The notes beneath the pieces are model-generated. The model saw nothing but the letters and a program-made list of their open reading frames with translations. It ran no database searches and was not told where the DNA came from. A stretch of 64,000 nt of DNA, from assembly GCF_025060375.1 (NCBI RefSeq), contig NZ_JANXCG010000093.1, positions 1 to 64,000 on the forward strand, written 5' to 3'. Each line of letters starts with the position of its first letter. The stretch's first letter is position 1. Shown here piece by piece: positions 1-9,543 of this stretch. This DNA comes from Meiothermus sp. (GTDB lineage Bacteria > Deinococcota > Deinococci > Deinococcales > Thermaceae). Both the position numbers and the translations under genes were made by a program.

Positions 1-14
1 TCAGGTAGGGCGTT

Positions 15-920
15 ATGGAAATTGCCATCGCACTTCTGTTCTCAACCCTACGTCAGGCCACCCCACTTTTGCTGACCGCCTTAGGCGGCCTCTTCTCGGA
101 GCGCAGCGGGGTGGTCAACATTGCTCTGGAGGGCATGATCCTCTTTGGGGCAGCCGCGGCGGCCATCACAGTCAACCGGCTCGAGGTGGCCACGGGGGGC
201 GAGGTGGCCTTCTGGATTCCCTGGGTGGGCCTCCTGGCAGGGGCCCTGATGGGCGGCCTGGTTGGCCTAATCCACGCTGTTGCCGCCATCAAATACCGTG
301 CCGACCAGATCGTCTCGGGCACCGCCATCAACATCGCCGCCCTAGGCGCACCCTCCATCGTCCTGCAGGTGCTTTACAACAACACCTCAACCTCCCAGGA
401 AGTGGTCAATCGGCTACCTAACGCGGGCCTAGGGCCCGGCAGCATCCTGGTCATCTTCGCTTTTCTTCTGGTTCCTGTGGTCTGGTGGGTGCTCTTCAAA
501 ACCCCTTGGGGGCTCCGCCTGCGGGCAGTGGGCGAGCACCCTGAGGCTGCCGAGACCATGGGGATCAACGTAATCCGCATGCGCTACACTGCGGTGGTTC
601 TCTCCGGGGTGCTGGCCGGCATTGCTGGGGCTTATCTATCCATCGGATTTTTGAACCAGTTCATCCGGGCCATGAGCGCCGGAGCCGGCTTCATCGCCTT
701 GGCCGCGCTCATCTTTGGCAAATGGCACCCCCTGGGGGTGCTCGGCGCCACCCTGCTCTTTGGGTTTGCCCAGGCGCTGGCCATCCAGCTGCAAGGCGGA
801 GACCTCCTGCCGGCTACCCTGGTTCAGGCCCTGCCCTTCGTCCTGACCATGATGGTCCTGGCTGGTTTCATCGGGCGAAGCCGCCCCCCCGCGGCAGTAG
901 GAAAGCCCTACGACAAGTAG
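15..920 (+). CDS. Nucleoside/simple-sugar ABC transporter permease (NupQ/YufQ-like)
   Basis: Inner-membrane permease of the BmpA-type nucleoside ABC importer family, which takes up nucleosides with a lipoprotein receptor, one ATPase and two permeases. The 301-residue protein is almost entirely hydrophobic, with about eight to nine membrane segments. It carries the family signature SERSGVVNIALEGM near residues 29-42 and a conserved cytoplasmic stretch, GLRLRAVGEHPEAAETMGIN, around residues 166-185. The start is the ATG at 15, 14 bases inside the window. The partner permease, ATPase and binding protein would be expected to the left, outside the window. Family assignment is firm. The exact substrate (guanosine, other nucleosides or sugars) is not shown by the sequence. 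Confidence 0.87.
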   Translation: MEIAIALLFSTLRQATPLLLTALGGLFSERSGVVNIALEGMILFGAAAAAITVNRLEVATGGEVAFWIPWVGLLAGALMGGLVGLIHAVAAIKYRADQIVSGTAINIAALGAPSIVLQVLYNNTSTSQEVVNRLPNAGLGPGSILVIFAFLLVPVVWWVLFKTPWGLRLRAVGEHPEAAETMGINVIRMRYTAVVLSGVLAGIAGAYLSIGFLNQFIRAMSAGAGFIALAALIFGKWHPLGVLGATLLFGFAQALAIQLQGGDLLPATLVQALPFVLTMMVLAGFIGRSRPPAAVGKPYDK

Positions 921-948
921 TAGTAGAATCAGCCCTAAGGAGGCTGGG

Positions 949-1239
949 GTGCTACAACTTATCCTGTTTGCAGGCTTCGCGTTGATGCTATACAACGCGT
1001 ACGTCGGCTTCCGCATGAAAAGCCGGGTCCCCGGGGGAATCATCGGCGAGCGGCTGACCCAGCTCAACTCCTTTATTGTGCTCTTCGCCCTAGGCTACCT
1101 GGCGGCCGGGCTGCTGACCTGGGGGCGGCCTGCCGACTCCCTCCTGCTCATCATGGGCCTAATTCTGCTGTTGGGCGCGGTCTTCGTGTGGCTGGTGTTG
1201 CGCCTGGTGGAGGCTGTGCTGGCGGCCGTAGAAGCCTGA
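949..1239 (+). CDS. Small three-helix membrane protein, unknown function
   Basis: A 96-residue hydrophobic protein with predicted membrane segments near residues 2-18, 43-60 and 65-90 and a basic loop (FRMKSRVPGG) after the first. The GTG start at 949 is chosen because AAGGAGG lies five bases upstream (937-943). It follows the ABC permease by 28 bases, and its TGA stop overlaps the ATG of the next gene by one base, so the two small genes are probably translationally coupled. I do not recognise the family. No catalytic motif is visible. Confidence 0.7.
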   Translation: MLQLILFAGFALMLYNAYVGFRMKSRVPGGIIGERLTQLNSFIVLFALGYLAAGLLTWGRPADSLLLIMGLILLLGAVFVWLVLRLVEAVLAAVEA

Positions 1240-1667
1240 TGCGGATTTACCGACAGACCCAAAAACCGCTCGGTGTATTCCTGAGCCGGGAGCAGCGGCT
1301 CGTCTACAGCCTGTGCCGTGAAGAGGTGAGCGACATCCTCCTGGCCCAGCGAAGTGGCCTGGCCCTGGACCTGGTTCGCGAAATCCTGAAGCAACTCTGC
1401 GCCCAGGGCCTGGTGGAGCTGGTGGCCGAGGACCGCGAGGCAGGGGAATCCATCCCGTCCCCCCTGGAAGCCGCTCGAATCCAGCTCCGCGAAGCTCTAC
1501 AGGCTGCTTTAGGGGAACAGGCTGTCCAGTACCTTCCGGAACTGGAGACCAAGCAGAGCCTGGCCGAGTTGGAGGAGTGGGCCCGCCGACTGCTGATAAA
1601 GCTGCGCCTCGCCATCAGCCAGAAGGCTGCATCAATCCTCGAGGCCGAGCTCAAAAAAATCTTCTAG
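1239..1667 (+). CDS. Hypothetical protein with winged-helix-like N-terminus
   Basis: A 142-residue soluble protein. The ATG at 1239 overlaps the preceding TGA (TGATG), which selects this start over an upstream in-frame one. Residues about 13-58 look like a winged-helix fold (LSREQRLVYSLCREEVSDIL, then an EILKQLCAQGLVELV recognition-helix/wing pattern). Residues about 73-142 are amphipathic and probably helical. No transmembrane segment and no enzymatic motif are seen. The stop codon abuts the stop of the convergent gene at 1668 with no gap. Function is unknown. A small regulatory or scaffold role is only a guess from the HTH-like pattern. Confidence 0.65.
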   Translation: MRIYRQTQKPLGVFLSREQRLVYSLCREEVSDILLAQRSGLALDLVREILKQLCAQGLVELVAEDREAGESIPSPLEAARIQLREALQAALGEQAVQYLPELETKQSLAELEEWARRLLIKLRLAISQKAASILEAELKKIF

Positions 1668-2768
1668 CTACTCCCGCAAAACCCCCTGTAAGCGGCGCTG
1701 CATGGCTTGGGCGTATTCCACCCAGTCGGAAAGCGCCTGTTCCACCGACTGCCGCATAAGAAACTCCCCTGGCGAAAGCCGCTTTAGGAGCAGGAAAGGA
1801 GGGCTGCTTAGGGTTTCCAGAATGCCCTGCAGATGGTCGGCCTCCAGGCCCATTTCCCGGGCTGCGGGCATCAGGTCAGCCAGAAGAAACACCTGCTGAG
1901 GAGGGTAATCGGCCAGCAGGGTTAACACCGCTGAAAAGTGTCCGCGCTCGTGCAGCACGCCGAAAATGTCGCCCTCGAGCCGCTGCACCGCTTCAAAGTC
2001 CACCCGCCCTTCCCTAAGCAGACGCTCCACGTCCAGCGGCCCCACAGGAAACCTGCTCCTGAGCCGCACCAAGCGCTGCAGGGCCTCTGGAGAGACGTAG
2101 CCCAAGCCCACCTGGGCCAACCCCGAAGGGCGCACAGAGGCGATTTCTGCCAGGGCTTCCTCCTTCACCGACTCCCCAGCCACAATGGCGGCGTACTGCA
2201 CCCGCCCTTGCTGGCGGTAGGCCAGAAGCTCCCGAGAGGGAATTTCGCCAAACTTGGCCAAGGCCAAATGGAAGGTGCGTCGGCCCAAAGAGGCCCGAAA
2301 AACCCAGGGGGCCCCCGCCGACTCCCGAACAAACCCCAGGGCCTCCAGGTCAGCGGAAAAGGCCGGTACTTCCAGCGGCAGGGGCTGGTAGGGAAAGATG
2401 ACCTCCTTCGGGTAAGGGGTTACCCGGACCCGCTTCTCAGGGACGGGGTCGGGCTGGGGCTTGGGCCGCTCTTCAGGCAGGCGGGGCCGGGGCGGCTTGG
2501 CAGAGGGGGTGAGGGCCTCCAGGAGGATCATCTCCCCTTCTAGGTGGAGCGCGATTCGGTCGTTGACCCCCAAGCGGCGCTTGGCGTAGTAGGCCGCCAA
2601 GCCCTCCAGACGCCCCTGCTGCCAGTTAATCCGCCCCTCGTAGGTCTCACCTTCCTCATCGCGCAAAAGCACCTGCTCCTTTCCCCGTAGGTACACCCGC
2701 AGCGGTTGGATGAGGTTCATGGTTCCACTGTGAAGGCAAGCACTGGTGAGGACGTAGCGCGCGATCAT
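1668..2768 (-). CDS. Hypothetical protein of Thermaceae, 366 aa
   Basis: A 366-residue soluble protein that I cannot place in a family. Residues 1-80 look like one compact domain (IARYVLTSACLHSGTM, then RVYLRGKEQVLLRDEEGETY and VNDRIALHLEGE). Residues about 85-112 form a proline- and charge-rich linker, and the C-terminal part after residue 130 is mostly helical. The ATG at 2768 is preferred because it forms an ATGA overlap with the stop of the upstream exonuclease gene. A second in-frame ATG at 2720 is possible. Coupling to a DnaQ-type exonuclease suggests, but does not prove, a nucleic-acid related role. Confidence 0.6.
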   Translation of the reverse strand: MIARYVLTSACLHSGTMNLIQPLRVYLRGKEQVLLRDEEGETYEGRINWQQGRLEGLAAYYAKRRLGVNDRIALHLEGEMILLEALTPSAKPPRPRLPEERPKPQPDPVPEKRVRVTPYPKEVIFPYQPLPLEVPAFSADLEALGFVRESAGAPWVFRASLGRRTFHLALAKFGEIPSRELLAYRQQGRVQYAAIVAGESVKEEALAEIASVRPSGLAQVGLGYVSPEALQRLVRLRSRFPVGPLDVERLLREGRVDFEAVQRLEGDIFGVLHERGHFSAVLTLLADYPPQQVFLLADLMPAAREMGLEADHLQGILETLSSPPFLLLKRLSPGEFLMRQSVEQALSDWVEYAQAMQRRLQGVLRE

Positions 2769-3532
2769 AAGCTTCTCTGCGCCAACTGGCCAACCGCCCT
2801 GGGTTTCCCGGCGGTAAGCATATAGTACATTTCGTAGGCCACCTGCAGCGTGGCCTCCGCATCGCCCAAAGCCCGGTGACGGCTTGGAACTTCCAGGTCA
2901 AAGGCCCAAGCCAGGGCATCCAGGCCTCGCTTGCTCAGGGCAGGCAAAGCCTTGCGGGCCCAGTCCATCGTGTCCACCACCGGGTTGTCCAGCCTGTAGC
3001 CCAGCCGCCCCAAGCGTGGGCGTAAAAACCCCAGATCAAAAGGGGCGTTCTGGATGATCAGGGTAGCCCCCTGCAGCATGGGCCAGGCCTCCTGCAACAC
3101 GGCGTACACATCTGGAGCACCCCGCACGTCTGTGTTGCGAATCCCGGTGAGCCGGCTGATGAAGGGGGGAATGGGAACACCCGGGTCTACCAGCCGGTGG
3201 AAAACCGTCCGGCGACCGTTCTCCAAGCGGATTAGGGCCAGCTCAACAATCTCGCTCTGCTCCGGAGAAAGCCCAGTGGTCTCCACATCCAGCACCACCA
3301 CCGGCTCCCCCTGAGGAGGGAACCCGTAGCTCCACTCCCAAAGCCCCACCCTTCCCTCCCGTCGCTCAAAACGACCGTCGAGGAGGTCGTTGAGCAAACC
3401 CTGGGCCCATCCACCCCGCGGCAGCCCAGGGGCCACCAGCACCTCGGCCAACGCAGGCTCGGTCTGGGGGAAGCCAATACCGCGAAGGTGCCGGGCCAGA
3501 CGGGTGGAGAGGCGGTAGTGGGTGGGGCTCAT
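2765..3532 (-). CDS. DnaQ-family 3'-5' exonuclease (Pol III epsilon-like)
   Basis: Exonuclease of the DEDDh superfamily, which removes 3'-terminal nucleotides. ExoI VVLDVETTGL gives Asp82 and Glu84. ExoII appears as NAPFDLGFL. ExoIII is HRALGDAEAT with the general-base His and the last Asp. Residues 1-70 precede the catalytic domain and look like a small winged-helix module (LSTRLARHLRGIGFPQTEPA), as in other stand-alone DnaQ-like proteins of this group. The length (255 aa) is longer than a minimal epsilon subunit. It could serve replication proofreading or repair; context does not decide. The downstream unknown gene overlaps its stop by four bases. Confidence 0.85.
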   Translation of the reverse strand: MSPTHYRLSTRLARHLRGIGFPQTEPALAEVLVAPGLPRGGWAQGLLNDLLDGRFERREGRVGLWEWSYGFPPQGEPVVVLDVETTGLSPEQSEIVELALIRLENGRRTVFHRLVDPGVPIPPFISRLTGIRNTDVRGAPDVYAVLQEAWPMLQGATLIIQNAPFDLGFLRPRLGRLGYRLDNPVVDTMDWARKALPALSKRGLDALAWAFDLEVPSRHRALGDAEATLQVAYEMYYMLTAGKPRAVGQLAQRSL

Positions 3533-3573
3533 CGCAACGCTCCGTAGGGCTTTGCTTACGGCGTCTCGGAGGG

Positions 3574-3603
3574 AGTATACCCCAGCTCACAGCCCCATGA
3601 CAG
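3574..3603 (-). promoter_or_regulatory. Putative promoter of the DnaQ-like gene
   Basis: On the minus strand CTGTCA and a consensus-like TATACT are separated by 18 bases, about 42 bases upstream of the ATG at 3532. A short stem (CCGTA/TACGG) lies between the -10 box and the start. The -35 match is only moderate. Confidence 0.4.
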
Positions 3604-3631
3604 GGCGCTGCGAGGCACAGCACCTTAACAC

Positions 3632-5065
3632 TCAGAGGGGGGCCTGCCGGGCAAACTGGCGCTCGGTGGCCTCCTCAAAGGCCTGGGCTAGGCTGAAGAG
3701 CATCTCATCCTGCATGGGGGGCGCCACGAGCTGAAGTCCCACCGGAAGATGGCCCTCAAACCCCGCGGGCAGGCTCATCGCGGGCAGGCCCACCAGGTTG
3801 ACCGCCACCGTGTCCACATCGGCCAGGTACATGGCCAGGGGGTCGCCGGTCTTCTCCCCCAAGCGGAAGGCTGGGGTGGGGCTGGTGGGGGTAAGGAGCA
3901 GGTCGGCTTGGCTAAAGGCCGCCTCCATATCCATCTTCAGCCGGGCTCGAGCCCGCAGAGCCCTGCCGTAGTAGGCGGCGTAGTACCCTGCGGAAAGGAC
4001 GAAGGTCCCCATCAGGATACGCCGCCTAGCCTCTGGGCCAAAGCCCTTCTCGCGGCTGCGCATCATGGTCGCCACGCTGTCCTCCCCGGGCACCCGAAGG
4101 CCATAGAGGGTACCATCGTAGCGGGCCAGGTTGGAGCTGATCTCGGCGGTGTTGACGATGTAATAGGCGGCCAGGGCATACCTCAGGGTGGGCACGCTCA
4201 CCTCCACAAAGCGCACGCCCCGCCCCTCCATCACCGCCCGGAAGCGCTCCAGGGCCTCCAGCACCCCGGGGGAGTTCCCCTCTGCCAGCGCCTCCCTGAC
4301 CAACCCAACGGTGAGGCCCCGCACGGAGGCCCCCAGGGCCTGGGCAAAGCGAGGCTCGGCCTCCAGGCTGGTGCTGTCGCGGGGGTCAGGACCGCTCACC
4401 ACATCGGTGAGAAGGGCCAGGTCAGCTACCGTGCGGGCCAGGGTGCCCACCTGGTCAAGGCTGCTGGCCGTGGCCACTACCCCGTAGCGGGAGATGCGCC
4501 CGTAGGTGGGTTTGAAACCGTAAACGCCGCAAAACGCCGCTGGTTGCCGCACGCTACCCCCGGTATCGGTACCCAGGGCCACCGGTGCGAGGTCCGCGGC
4601 CACCGCGGCCGCCGAGCCCCCCGAGGTGCCCCCCGGCACCCGCTCCGGGTCCCAGGGGTTCCGGGTAGGGCCGAAGGCCGAGTACTCGGTGGAGGAGCCC
4701 ATGGCAAACTCATCCATGTTGGTCTTGCCCAGCACCACCGCGCCGGCCTGGCGCAGCCGCTCCACAACCGTGGCATCGTAGGGGGGGACAAAGGAGGCCA
4801 GCACCCTCGAGGCGCAGGTGGTTTCTAGACCACGGGTGCAGATGTTGTCCTTGAGGGCCACCGGGACCCCCGCCAGGGGCAGAACCTCCCCCGCTCCAAG
4901 GCGCCCCTCAACCTGGCGGGCCTCCTCGAGGGCCCGGGGGTTGAGACGGATGAAGGCGCGAAGTTGGGGCTCGAGCCGCTCAATGCGCGCCAGGTAGGCG
5001 TTTAGGACCTCGCTTGGTGTGGTCTGCCCGGAACGGACCAGCTCTGCAATCTCCTGGGCCAGCAT
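3632..5065 (-). CDS. gatA: Asp-tRNA(Asn)/Glu-tRNA(Gln) amidotransferase subunit A
   Basis: Glutamine amidase subunit of the GatCAB complex, which converts misacylated Asp-tRNA(Asn) or Glu-tRNA(Gln) to the amide form in the cytosol. The amidase signature is complete: Lys72 in [11 protein letters not shown], the loop [11 protein letters not shown] around 145-155 and the nucleophilic Ser171 in [12 protein letters not shown]. At 477 aa it has the usual family length. It lies 27 bases downstream of miaA on the same strand, giving a tRNA-modification/charging pair. gatB and gatC are not in the window, as is common when the subunits are dispersed. Confidence 0.93.
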   Translation of the reverse strand: MLAQEIAELVRSGQTTPSEVLNAYLARIERLEPQLRAFIRLNPRALEEARQVEGRLGAGEVLPLAGVPVALKDNICTRGLETTCASRVLASFVPPYDATVVERLRQAGAVVLGKTNMDEFAMGSSTEYSAFGPTRNPWDPERVPGGTSGGSAAAVAADLAPVALGTDTGGSVRQPAAFCGVYGFKPTYGRISRYGVVATASSLDQVGTLARTVADLALLTDVVSGPDPRDSTSLEAEPRFAQALGASVRGLTVGLVREALAEGNSPGVLEALERFRAVMEGRGVRFVEVSVPTLRYALAAYYIVNTAEISSNLARYDGTLYGLRVPGEDSVATMMRSREKGFGPEARRRILMGTFVLSAGYYAAYYGRALRARARLKMDMEAAFSQADLLLTPTSPTPAFRLGEKTGDPLAMYLADVDTVAVNLVGLPAMSLPAGFEGHLPVGLQLVAPPMQDEMLFSLAQAFEEATERQFARQAPL

Positions 5066-5092
5066 ACGGCCCCCATGATATAGGGAATCGGC

Positions 5093-6016
5093 TCACCCAC
5101 CCCACCAGGGGCCCTGGGTGAACCAACCCCGCACCCCCGCCCAGGCCTCCTCCCCACCCCAGGGCAGGTAGACCGGCTCCCCTGGCTCCTTGCGAAACCA
5201 GGTGTACTGCCGCCGGGCGTAGGCCCGGGTAGCCTGGAACACCGCCTCCCTGGCCTGGGCTAGGCCGAGATCCCCCCGCAGGTAGGCGGCCACCTCCTTG
5301 TAGCCAATCGCCTGCAGGGCGGTGGACATCCTGGGGTAGGCCCGCAACAACCCCGCTACCTCCTCCACCAGCCCCTGGGCAAACATCCGCTCTACCCTAC
5401 GGGCAATCCTGGGCTCGAGCCAGGCCCAATCCGGCCACAGGACCAGTTTCCGATAGCGAAAGGCGGGCTGACGCCGGGGAAGCTGAGCCGGAGGAACCCC
5501 AGTGCGGCGGAGCACTTCCAGGGCCCGCACCAGACGGCGGGGGTTGCGCCCCACCCGCCGGGCATCGGCCGGACTGCTGGCCTCCAGCTCGGCCAGCAGG
5601 GTCTCCATTCCCCGCTCCTCCAGCTCGCGCCAAAGCTCGGCCTGAAGCCCAGGGTGGGGCGGGGGCAGCTCGTGTAGACCCTCGGAGAGGGCCCGTATGT
5701 AGTAGCCCGTGCCCCCCACCACCAGCGGGATGGCCCCCCGGGACCAGACTTCCGAGATGGCCGCCTCGGCCCGTTCTACGTAATCGGCCACACTGAAGGG
5801 CTGGCTGGGCAGCACCACATCGAGGAGGTGGTGGGGCACCCGGCGCCGCTCCTCAAGGCTCGGCTTTGCAGTACCGATATCCATGCCCTGGTAAACCATG
5901 CTGGCATCGGCGGAGACCACCTCTATGGGGAACTCTTCCCCAAGGCGCAAGGAGAGCTCGGTTTTGCCGGTGGCGGTAGGCCCCGTGAGCACCGGAACAA
6001 CTGCCTGCTCCACCAT
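5093..6016 (-). CDS. miaA: tRNA dimethylallyltransferase
   Basis: Transfers a dimethylallyl group to N6 of A37 in tRNAs reading UNN codons. The P-loop is [11 protein letters not shown], followed by the substrate-binding stretch [19 protein letters not shown] and the downstream [10 protein letters not shown] motif. The ATG at 6016 is selected because GGAGG sits seven bases upstream. A longer frame to 6106 would run through the neighbouring heat-shock gene's start. The product is 307 aa, normal for MiaA. It is transcribed toward gatA and away from the Hsp20 gene, with 36 bases between the two starts. Confidence 0.95.
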   Translation of the reverse strand: MVEQAVVPVLTGPTATGKTELSLRLGEEFPIEVVSADASMVYQGMDIGTAKPSLEERRRVPHHLLDVVLPSQPFSVADYVERAEAAISEVWSRGAIPLVVGGTGYYIRALSEGLHELPPPHPGLQAELWRELEERGMETLLAELEASSPADARRVGRNPRRLVRALEVLRRTGVPPAQLPRRQPAFRYRKLVLWPDWAWLEPRIARRVERMFAQGLVEEVAGLLRAYPRMSTALQAIGYKEVAAYLRGDLGLAQAREAVFQATRAYARRQYTWFRKEPGEPVYLPWGGEEAWAGVRGWFTQGPWWGG

Positions 6017-6052
6017 AACGCCTCCAGGCCCAACCATGATATCCTCAGGTCT

Positions 6053-6457
6053 ATGGCCATAGAACGCTACGACGCCCTCGAGCAGCTCCAGCGAATCCGC
6101 CAGCAACTAGACGAGCTCTCGCGGCGCTTCAGCTCGCAGGAGGCCCTTGGTGAGTGGGTACCTCCGGTGGACATCCTGGACGAGGGCGATCGGTACCGCA
6201 TCCTGGTAGATGTGGCAGGGGTAAAAAACGACGACTTGGAGCTACAGGAGCAGGGGCAGACCATTACCCTAGCCGGGGTGCGGCACCCTCTGGAGGGCCG
6301 CTACATCCGCCAGGAGCGCCCCTTGGGCCTGTTCCGCCGAACCCTGAGCCTACCCGAGCCCATCGTGCCCAACAAAGCCCAAGCCTCCCTCAAAGGAGGG
6401 GTGCTGGAGCTGGTGCTGCTCAAAGCTCGAAAGCCCGCTCGCAAGGGCAAAAAGTGA
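6053..6457 (+). CDS. Small heat-shock protein, Hsp20/alpha-crystallin family
   Basis: ATP-independent holdase that binds unfolding proteins as an oligomer. The 134-residue protein has a charged N-terminal helix ([21 protein letters not shown]). It is followed by the alpha-crystallin domain, about residues 36-120, with [20 protein letters not shown] and the closing motif [15 protein letters not shown] (here [16 protein letters not shown]). The C-terminal tail is short and basic (RKPARKGKK) and lacks the usual I-x-I/V anchor, which may alter oligomer assembly. The ATG at 6053 is in a good context, and TATCCT ends seven bases upstream, compatible with a leaderless mRNA. Confidence 0.9.
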   Translation: MAIERYDALEQLQRIRQQLDELSRRFSSQEALGEWVPPVDILDEGDRYRILVDVAGVKNDDLELQEQGQTITLAGVRHPLEGRYIRQERPLGLFRRTLSLPEPIVPNKAQASLKGGVLELVLLKARKPARKGKK

Positions 6458-6477
6458 GCCCCTTCCGGGCACAGTTC

Positions 6478-7086
6478 TCACAGTATCTCCTGCACCTCCG
6501 GCCTCACCACCACGTGGCAGCGGCGGCAGCGGGGCTCGTAGCTCTCGGCAGCCCCCACCCATATCACCGGGTCGTCGTAGCGGGCCGGCTTTCCGTTTAC
6601 GAAGCGCTGGGTGCGGGTGGCCGGCCCCCCGCAGACCGGGCAGACCGCGAACAGCTTCTGCACGTACTCCGCTCGAGCCAGAAGCTCGGGCATGATCCCA
6701 AAGGGCTCCCCGCGGAAGTCCATGTCCAGCCCTGCGCAGATAACCCGCACACCCCTGTCGGCTAGCTCGAGCACCAGCTTCAGGAGGCCGGGGTCAAAAA
6801 ATTGCGCTTCGTCCACCGCTACCACATCGGGCAGGGGTTCGGTGAGGTGGCCCCGAAGCTCAGCCGAGTCCCGCACCGCCACAGCCTCGATGCGCCGGCC
6901 ATCGTGGCTGGCCACGTCGGTGGCGTGGTAGCGGGTGTCCAGTCTGGGCTTGAAGACCATCACCCGCTGGCGAGCAAACAGGGCCCGCTTGACCCGGCGG
7001 ATGAGCTCATCCGACTTACCCGAGAACATCGGCCCAACCACTACCTCAATCCAACCCGGTTGGTGCGGAAGATGGGGCAGGCTCAT
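6478..7086 (-). CDS. tdk: Thymidine kinase
   Basis: Phosphorylates thymidine to dTMP in the salvage pathway; type II (TK1-like). The P-loop is [14 protein letters not shown] (about 18-31) and the Walker B-type DEAQFF includes the catalytic Glu. A structural zinc site is made by CPVCGG and CRRCH, and the lasso loop runs through [13 protein letters not shown]. The product is 202 aa. The ATG at 7086 has TATGCT eight bases upstream, again suggesting a leaderless message. The gene is divergent from the response-regulator gene (76-base gap) and convergent with the Hsp20 gene. Confidence 0.93.
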   Translation of the reverse strand: MSLPHLPHQPGWIEVVVGPMFSGKSDELIRRVKRALFARQRVMVFKPRLDTRYHATDVASHDGRRIEAVAVRDSAELRGHLTEPLPDVVAVDEAQFFDPGLLKLVLELADRGVRVICAGLDMDFRGEPFGIMPELLARAEYVQKLFAVCPVCGGPATRTQRFVNGKPARYDDPVIWVGAAESYEPRCRRCHVVVRPEVQEIL

Positions 7087-7162
7087 AGCGGCACAGCATA
7101 CCAAAACCTGCCCGATGGGGCATGACACCGGCCTGACGAAGGGAGCGCTAGACTGTTGCTTG

Positions 7163-7831
7163 ATGGCGAAACTGCTCCTGGTAGAGGACGAGCCCTCTGT
7201 TCGGATGGGGCTCCGGCTTTCGCTGGCCAAGGCCGGCCACCAGGTGCTGGAGGCCGCCACCGCCCAGGAGGGCTGGGAAAGGCTGGCCCTGGTAGACCTG
7301 GTCATCCTAGACTGGATGCTGCCGGATGAACCGGGGGTGCGGCTTCTGGAGAGGATGCGCCGGGACGGTCGGTACGAGAGCCTGCCCGTGCTGATGCTCA
7401 CCGCCCGGGCAGGGGAAGGGGACCGGGTAGAGGGCCTGACCCGGGGGGCCGATGACTACCTGACCAAGCCCTTCTCTACCCCCGAGCTTGTGGCCCGGGT
7501 GCAGGCCCTCCTGCGCCGGGTGGGCAAAAGCGGTCGGATTGAACGGGGCCCCCTCTCCCTTGACCTGGAGCGGCACCAGGCCTTCCTGGAAGGGCACCCC
7601 CTTGAGCTCACCCGGCGCGAGTTTGACCTTCTGGCCTTTCTGGCCCGGCACCCCGGCCGGGTCTATACCCGCGAGGAGTTGCTGGAGCGGGTCTGGGGCC
7701 AGGAGTTTTTGGGAACCGCCCGCACGGTAGACCAGCATGTGGCCCAACTCCGCGACAAGCTGAACGAGGACCCCAAAAACCCCCGCTTCCTGGAAACCCT
7801 GCGGGGCGTAGGCTACCGCTTCAAGGAGTAG
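7163..7831 (+). CDS. OmpR/PhoB-family response regulator
   Basis: DNA-binding response regulator. The receiver domain occupies residues 1-115 with the acidic pair Glu8/Asp9, phospho-acceptor Asp50 (VILDWMLPD), Thr80 (MLTAR) and Lys102 (LTKPF). The OmpR-type winged helix spans about 125-222 ([20 protein letters not shown], then [14 protein letters not shown] and GVGYRFK). The start is the ATG at 7163; the frame continues upstream but overlaps the tdk promoter region. It is followed after one base by a soluble histidine kinase and then phoU, so it is probably the phosphate-starvation regulator PhoB, though no pst transport genes are in view. Confidence 0.9.
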   Translation: MAKLLLVEDEPSVRMGLRLSLAKAGHQVLEAATAQEGWERLALVDLVILDWMLPDEPGVRLLERMRRDGRYESLPVLMLTARAGEGDRVEGLTRGADDYLTKPFSTPELVARVQALLRRVGKSGRIERGPLSLDLERHQAFLEGHPLELTRREFDLLAFLARHPGRVYTREELLERVWGQEFLGTARTVDQHVAQLRDKLNEDPKNPRFLETLRGVGYRFKE

Positions 7832-7832
7832 C

Positions 7833-8798
7833 ATGAGCCTTGGCCCTCTCCTGCACAGCGCCTGGGAGGCCGCCCGGGAGGGGGTGTTGCTCTTTCAAAA
7901 CGACCAGGTGCTCTACCTGAACCCTACCGCAGCCCGCCTCCTTGGGGTTGAGCGGGAAAAGGTGGTGGGGCGCCCCCTCCTTCTGGCCCTGCGGGACCAC
8001 AGGCTGGAAGCCCTCTGCCGAATAGGAGGGGAGGCCACCATTGAGAGCCGCGGCCGTACCCTTTGGGCCAAGGCACTGCCCGGGGTGCTTCTGCTCTGGG
8101 ACCAAAGCGAGGAAAAAAACCGCCTGGAGGCCCTGGAGGAGTCAAGCCGAACCCTGGCCCACGAGTTCCGCACCCCAGTAGCCGGCATGCTCTCCCTGCT
8201 GGAGGCCCTCCAAGGTGGCCTGAAGGGGAAGGAGGCCCAGGAAGCCCTTCAGATGCTCTACCAGGAAGCCCAGCGGTTGCGCCGGCTGGTTGAGGACCTG
8301 CCACTCTCCCGCCGACCCGGTCTAGAGCGAACCTTCGCCTTGGAGGAGCTCCAGGGTCGGCTGGAGCGCTTCCTGGCCCCCCTGCTGGCCGAGAAATCAG
8401 CCTGGATACGCTGGCACACACCCCACACGGTGCGGGCCAACCCGGACGCGGTCTACCAGGCCCTGCTCAACCTGCTGGAAAATGCCCTCAAGTACGGTGC
8501 TGGCAGGGAAATTCAGGTGGTGAGTGAGGAGGTCCTGGAGGGGGTGAGGCTCGAGGTGCGCAATGAGGGAGAACCCCTGAAGGAGTTTGAGCGCCTGTTC
8601 CAAGCCGGGCAGCGCGGCGTGCACGCGGCCAACGTGCGGGGCACCGGGCTCGGCCTGGCGCTGGTGCGCAGGCTGGCCGCAGGCTGGGGGGGCAGGGCCT
8701 ATGGCCGCCCCCTGGAAAACGGCAACGCCTTCGGCCTGATCTTCCCCTCAAAAACCAGCCTCAACCCAGAGAGCCAAAGCACAAAAGCCCCTGTGTAG
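7833..8798 (+). CDS. PhoR-like soluble sensor histidine kinase with PAS domain
   Basis: A 321-residue kinase that presumably phosphorylates the regulator encoded one base upstream. Order: PAS-like domain at about 8-95 (AREGVLLFQNDQVLYLNPTA), DHp domain with the H-box LAHEFRTPVAGM (His110), N-box LLNLLENALKYG and G2 box GTGLGLALVRRLA. The G1 box is weak: the usual DxGxG is NEGEP. No transmembrane segment or signal peptide is present, so sensing must be cytoplasmic or through a membrane partner. phoU follows after 19 bases, which fits a PhoR role working with PhoU. Confidence 0.85.
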   Translation: MSLGPLLHSAWEAAREGVLLFQNDQVLYLNPTAARLLGVEREKVVGRPLLLALRDHRLEALCRIGGEATIESRGRTLWAKALPGVLLLWDQSEEKNRLEALEESSRTLAHEFRTPVAGMLSLLEALQGGLKGKEAQEALQMLYQEAQRLRRLVEDLPLSRRPGLERTFALEELQGRLERFLAPLLAEKSAWIRWHTPHTVRANPDAVYQALLNLLENALKYGAGREIQVVSEEVLEGVRLEVRNEGEPLKEFERLFQAGQRGVHAANVRGTGLGLALVRRLAAGWGGRAYGRPLENGNAFGLIFPSKTSLNPESQSTKAPV

Positions 8799-8817
8799 AC
8801 TATATGAGGAGAACTCT

Positions 8818-9480
8818 ATGCGCCAGGAACTGGACCGGGAAATCAACCACATCACCGAACAGACCATCCGCATGATCTCCTTGGTGCGCGAGATGGTGGA
8901 AAAAAGCGCCCACGCGCTGAGCAAACAAGACCCCCAGCTTGCCCAGGAGGTCATCGGGCTGGACCAGCAGGTAGACGCCCTGGAGCTGGAGGTGGAGGCC
9001 GAGGTAATTAGCATGCTGGCCCGACAGGCGCCGGTGGCCTCCGACCTCCGGTTTGCCTTCACCGTTATCAAAGCCCTGACCGACCTGGAGCGGTCCGGGG
9101 ACTATGCCGCCCACGTGGCCGAGGATGTGGTCCTCCTCTCCAAGGAGCCCCCCCTGAAAAACTACGTTACCCTGCCGGATATGGGGCGCCGCCTGACCCT
9201 GATGCTGGACCTCATCTCTAAAGCGTTCGCCGAGCGCGACCTGGAGGCGGCTAAAGAGGTCTTCCGCCGCGATGACGAGATCGACGCCCTTTACGAAGAG
9301 GTCTCGCGGGAACTGCTGACCTACATGATGGAAGACCCCCGCACCATCACCAAGGCCCTTACCCTAAGCCGGGTGGCCCGCAGCTACGAGCGCCTAGGAG
9401 ACCACTTAGAAAACGTCTCGGAGCGGATTCTCTACTGGCTGACGGGCAAGATGGAGAAAAAACCCGAGGACGTCTACTGA
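8818..9480 (+). CDS. phoU: Phosphate signalling protein PhoU
   Basis: Negative regulator that links the Pst phosphate transporter to the PhoR kinase. The 220-residue protein is all-helical with the two PhoU repeats: the N-terminal helix motif REINHITEQTIRMISLVREM, then VASDLRFAFTVIKALTDLER, SGDYAAHVAED in repeat one and RSYERLGDHLENVSERI in repeat two, both carrying the conserved E/DxxxD-type metal-binding positions. The ribosome binding site is TGAGGAGAA just before the ATG. It is the third gene of the two-component operon. Confidence 0.93.
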   Translation: MRQELDREINHITEQTIRMISLVREMVEKSAHALSKQDPQLAQEVIGLDQQVDALELEVEAEVISMLARQAPVASDLRFAFTVIKALTDLERSGDYAAHVAEDVVLLSKEPPLKNYVTLPDMGRRLTLMLDLISKAFAERDLEAAKEVFRRDDEIDALYEEVSRELLTYMMEDPRTITKALTLSRVARSYERLGDHLENVSERILYWLTGKMEKKPEDVY

Positions 9481-9543
9481 GCTTCCCGGCCATCCTCACG
9501 TCGCTCCGGGCGAAACCCTTGGGGTCGTGCTAAACTCTTTCCC

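Noticed and set aside
3749..4828. A 359-codon open frame on the plus strand opposite gatA
   Set aside because: Composition is typical of an antisense frame in a GC-rich gene (long runs of Gly, Gln, His and Pro). gatA has intact conserved motifs, so this is a shadow frame.
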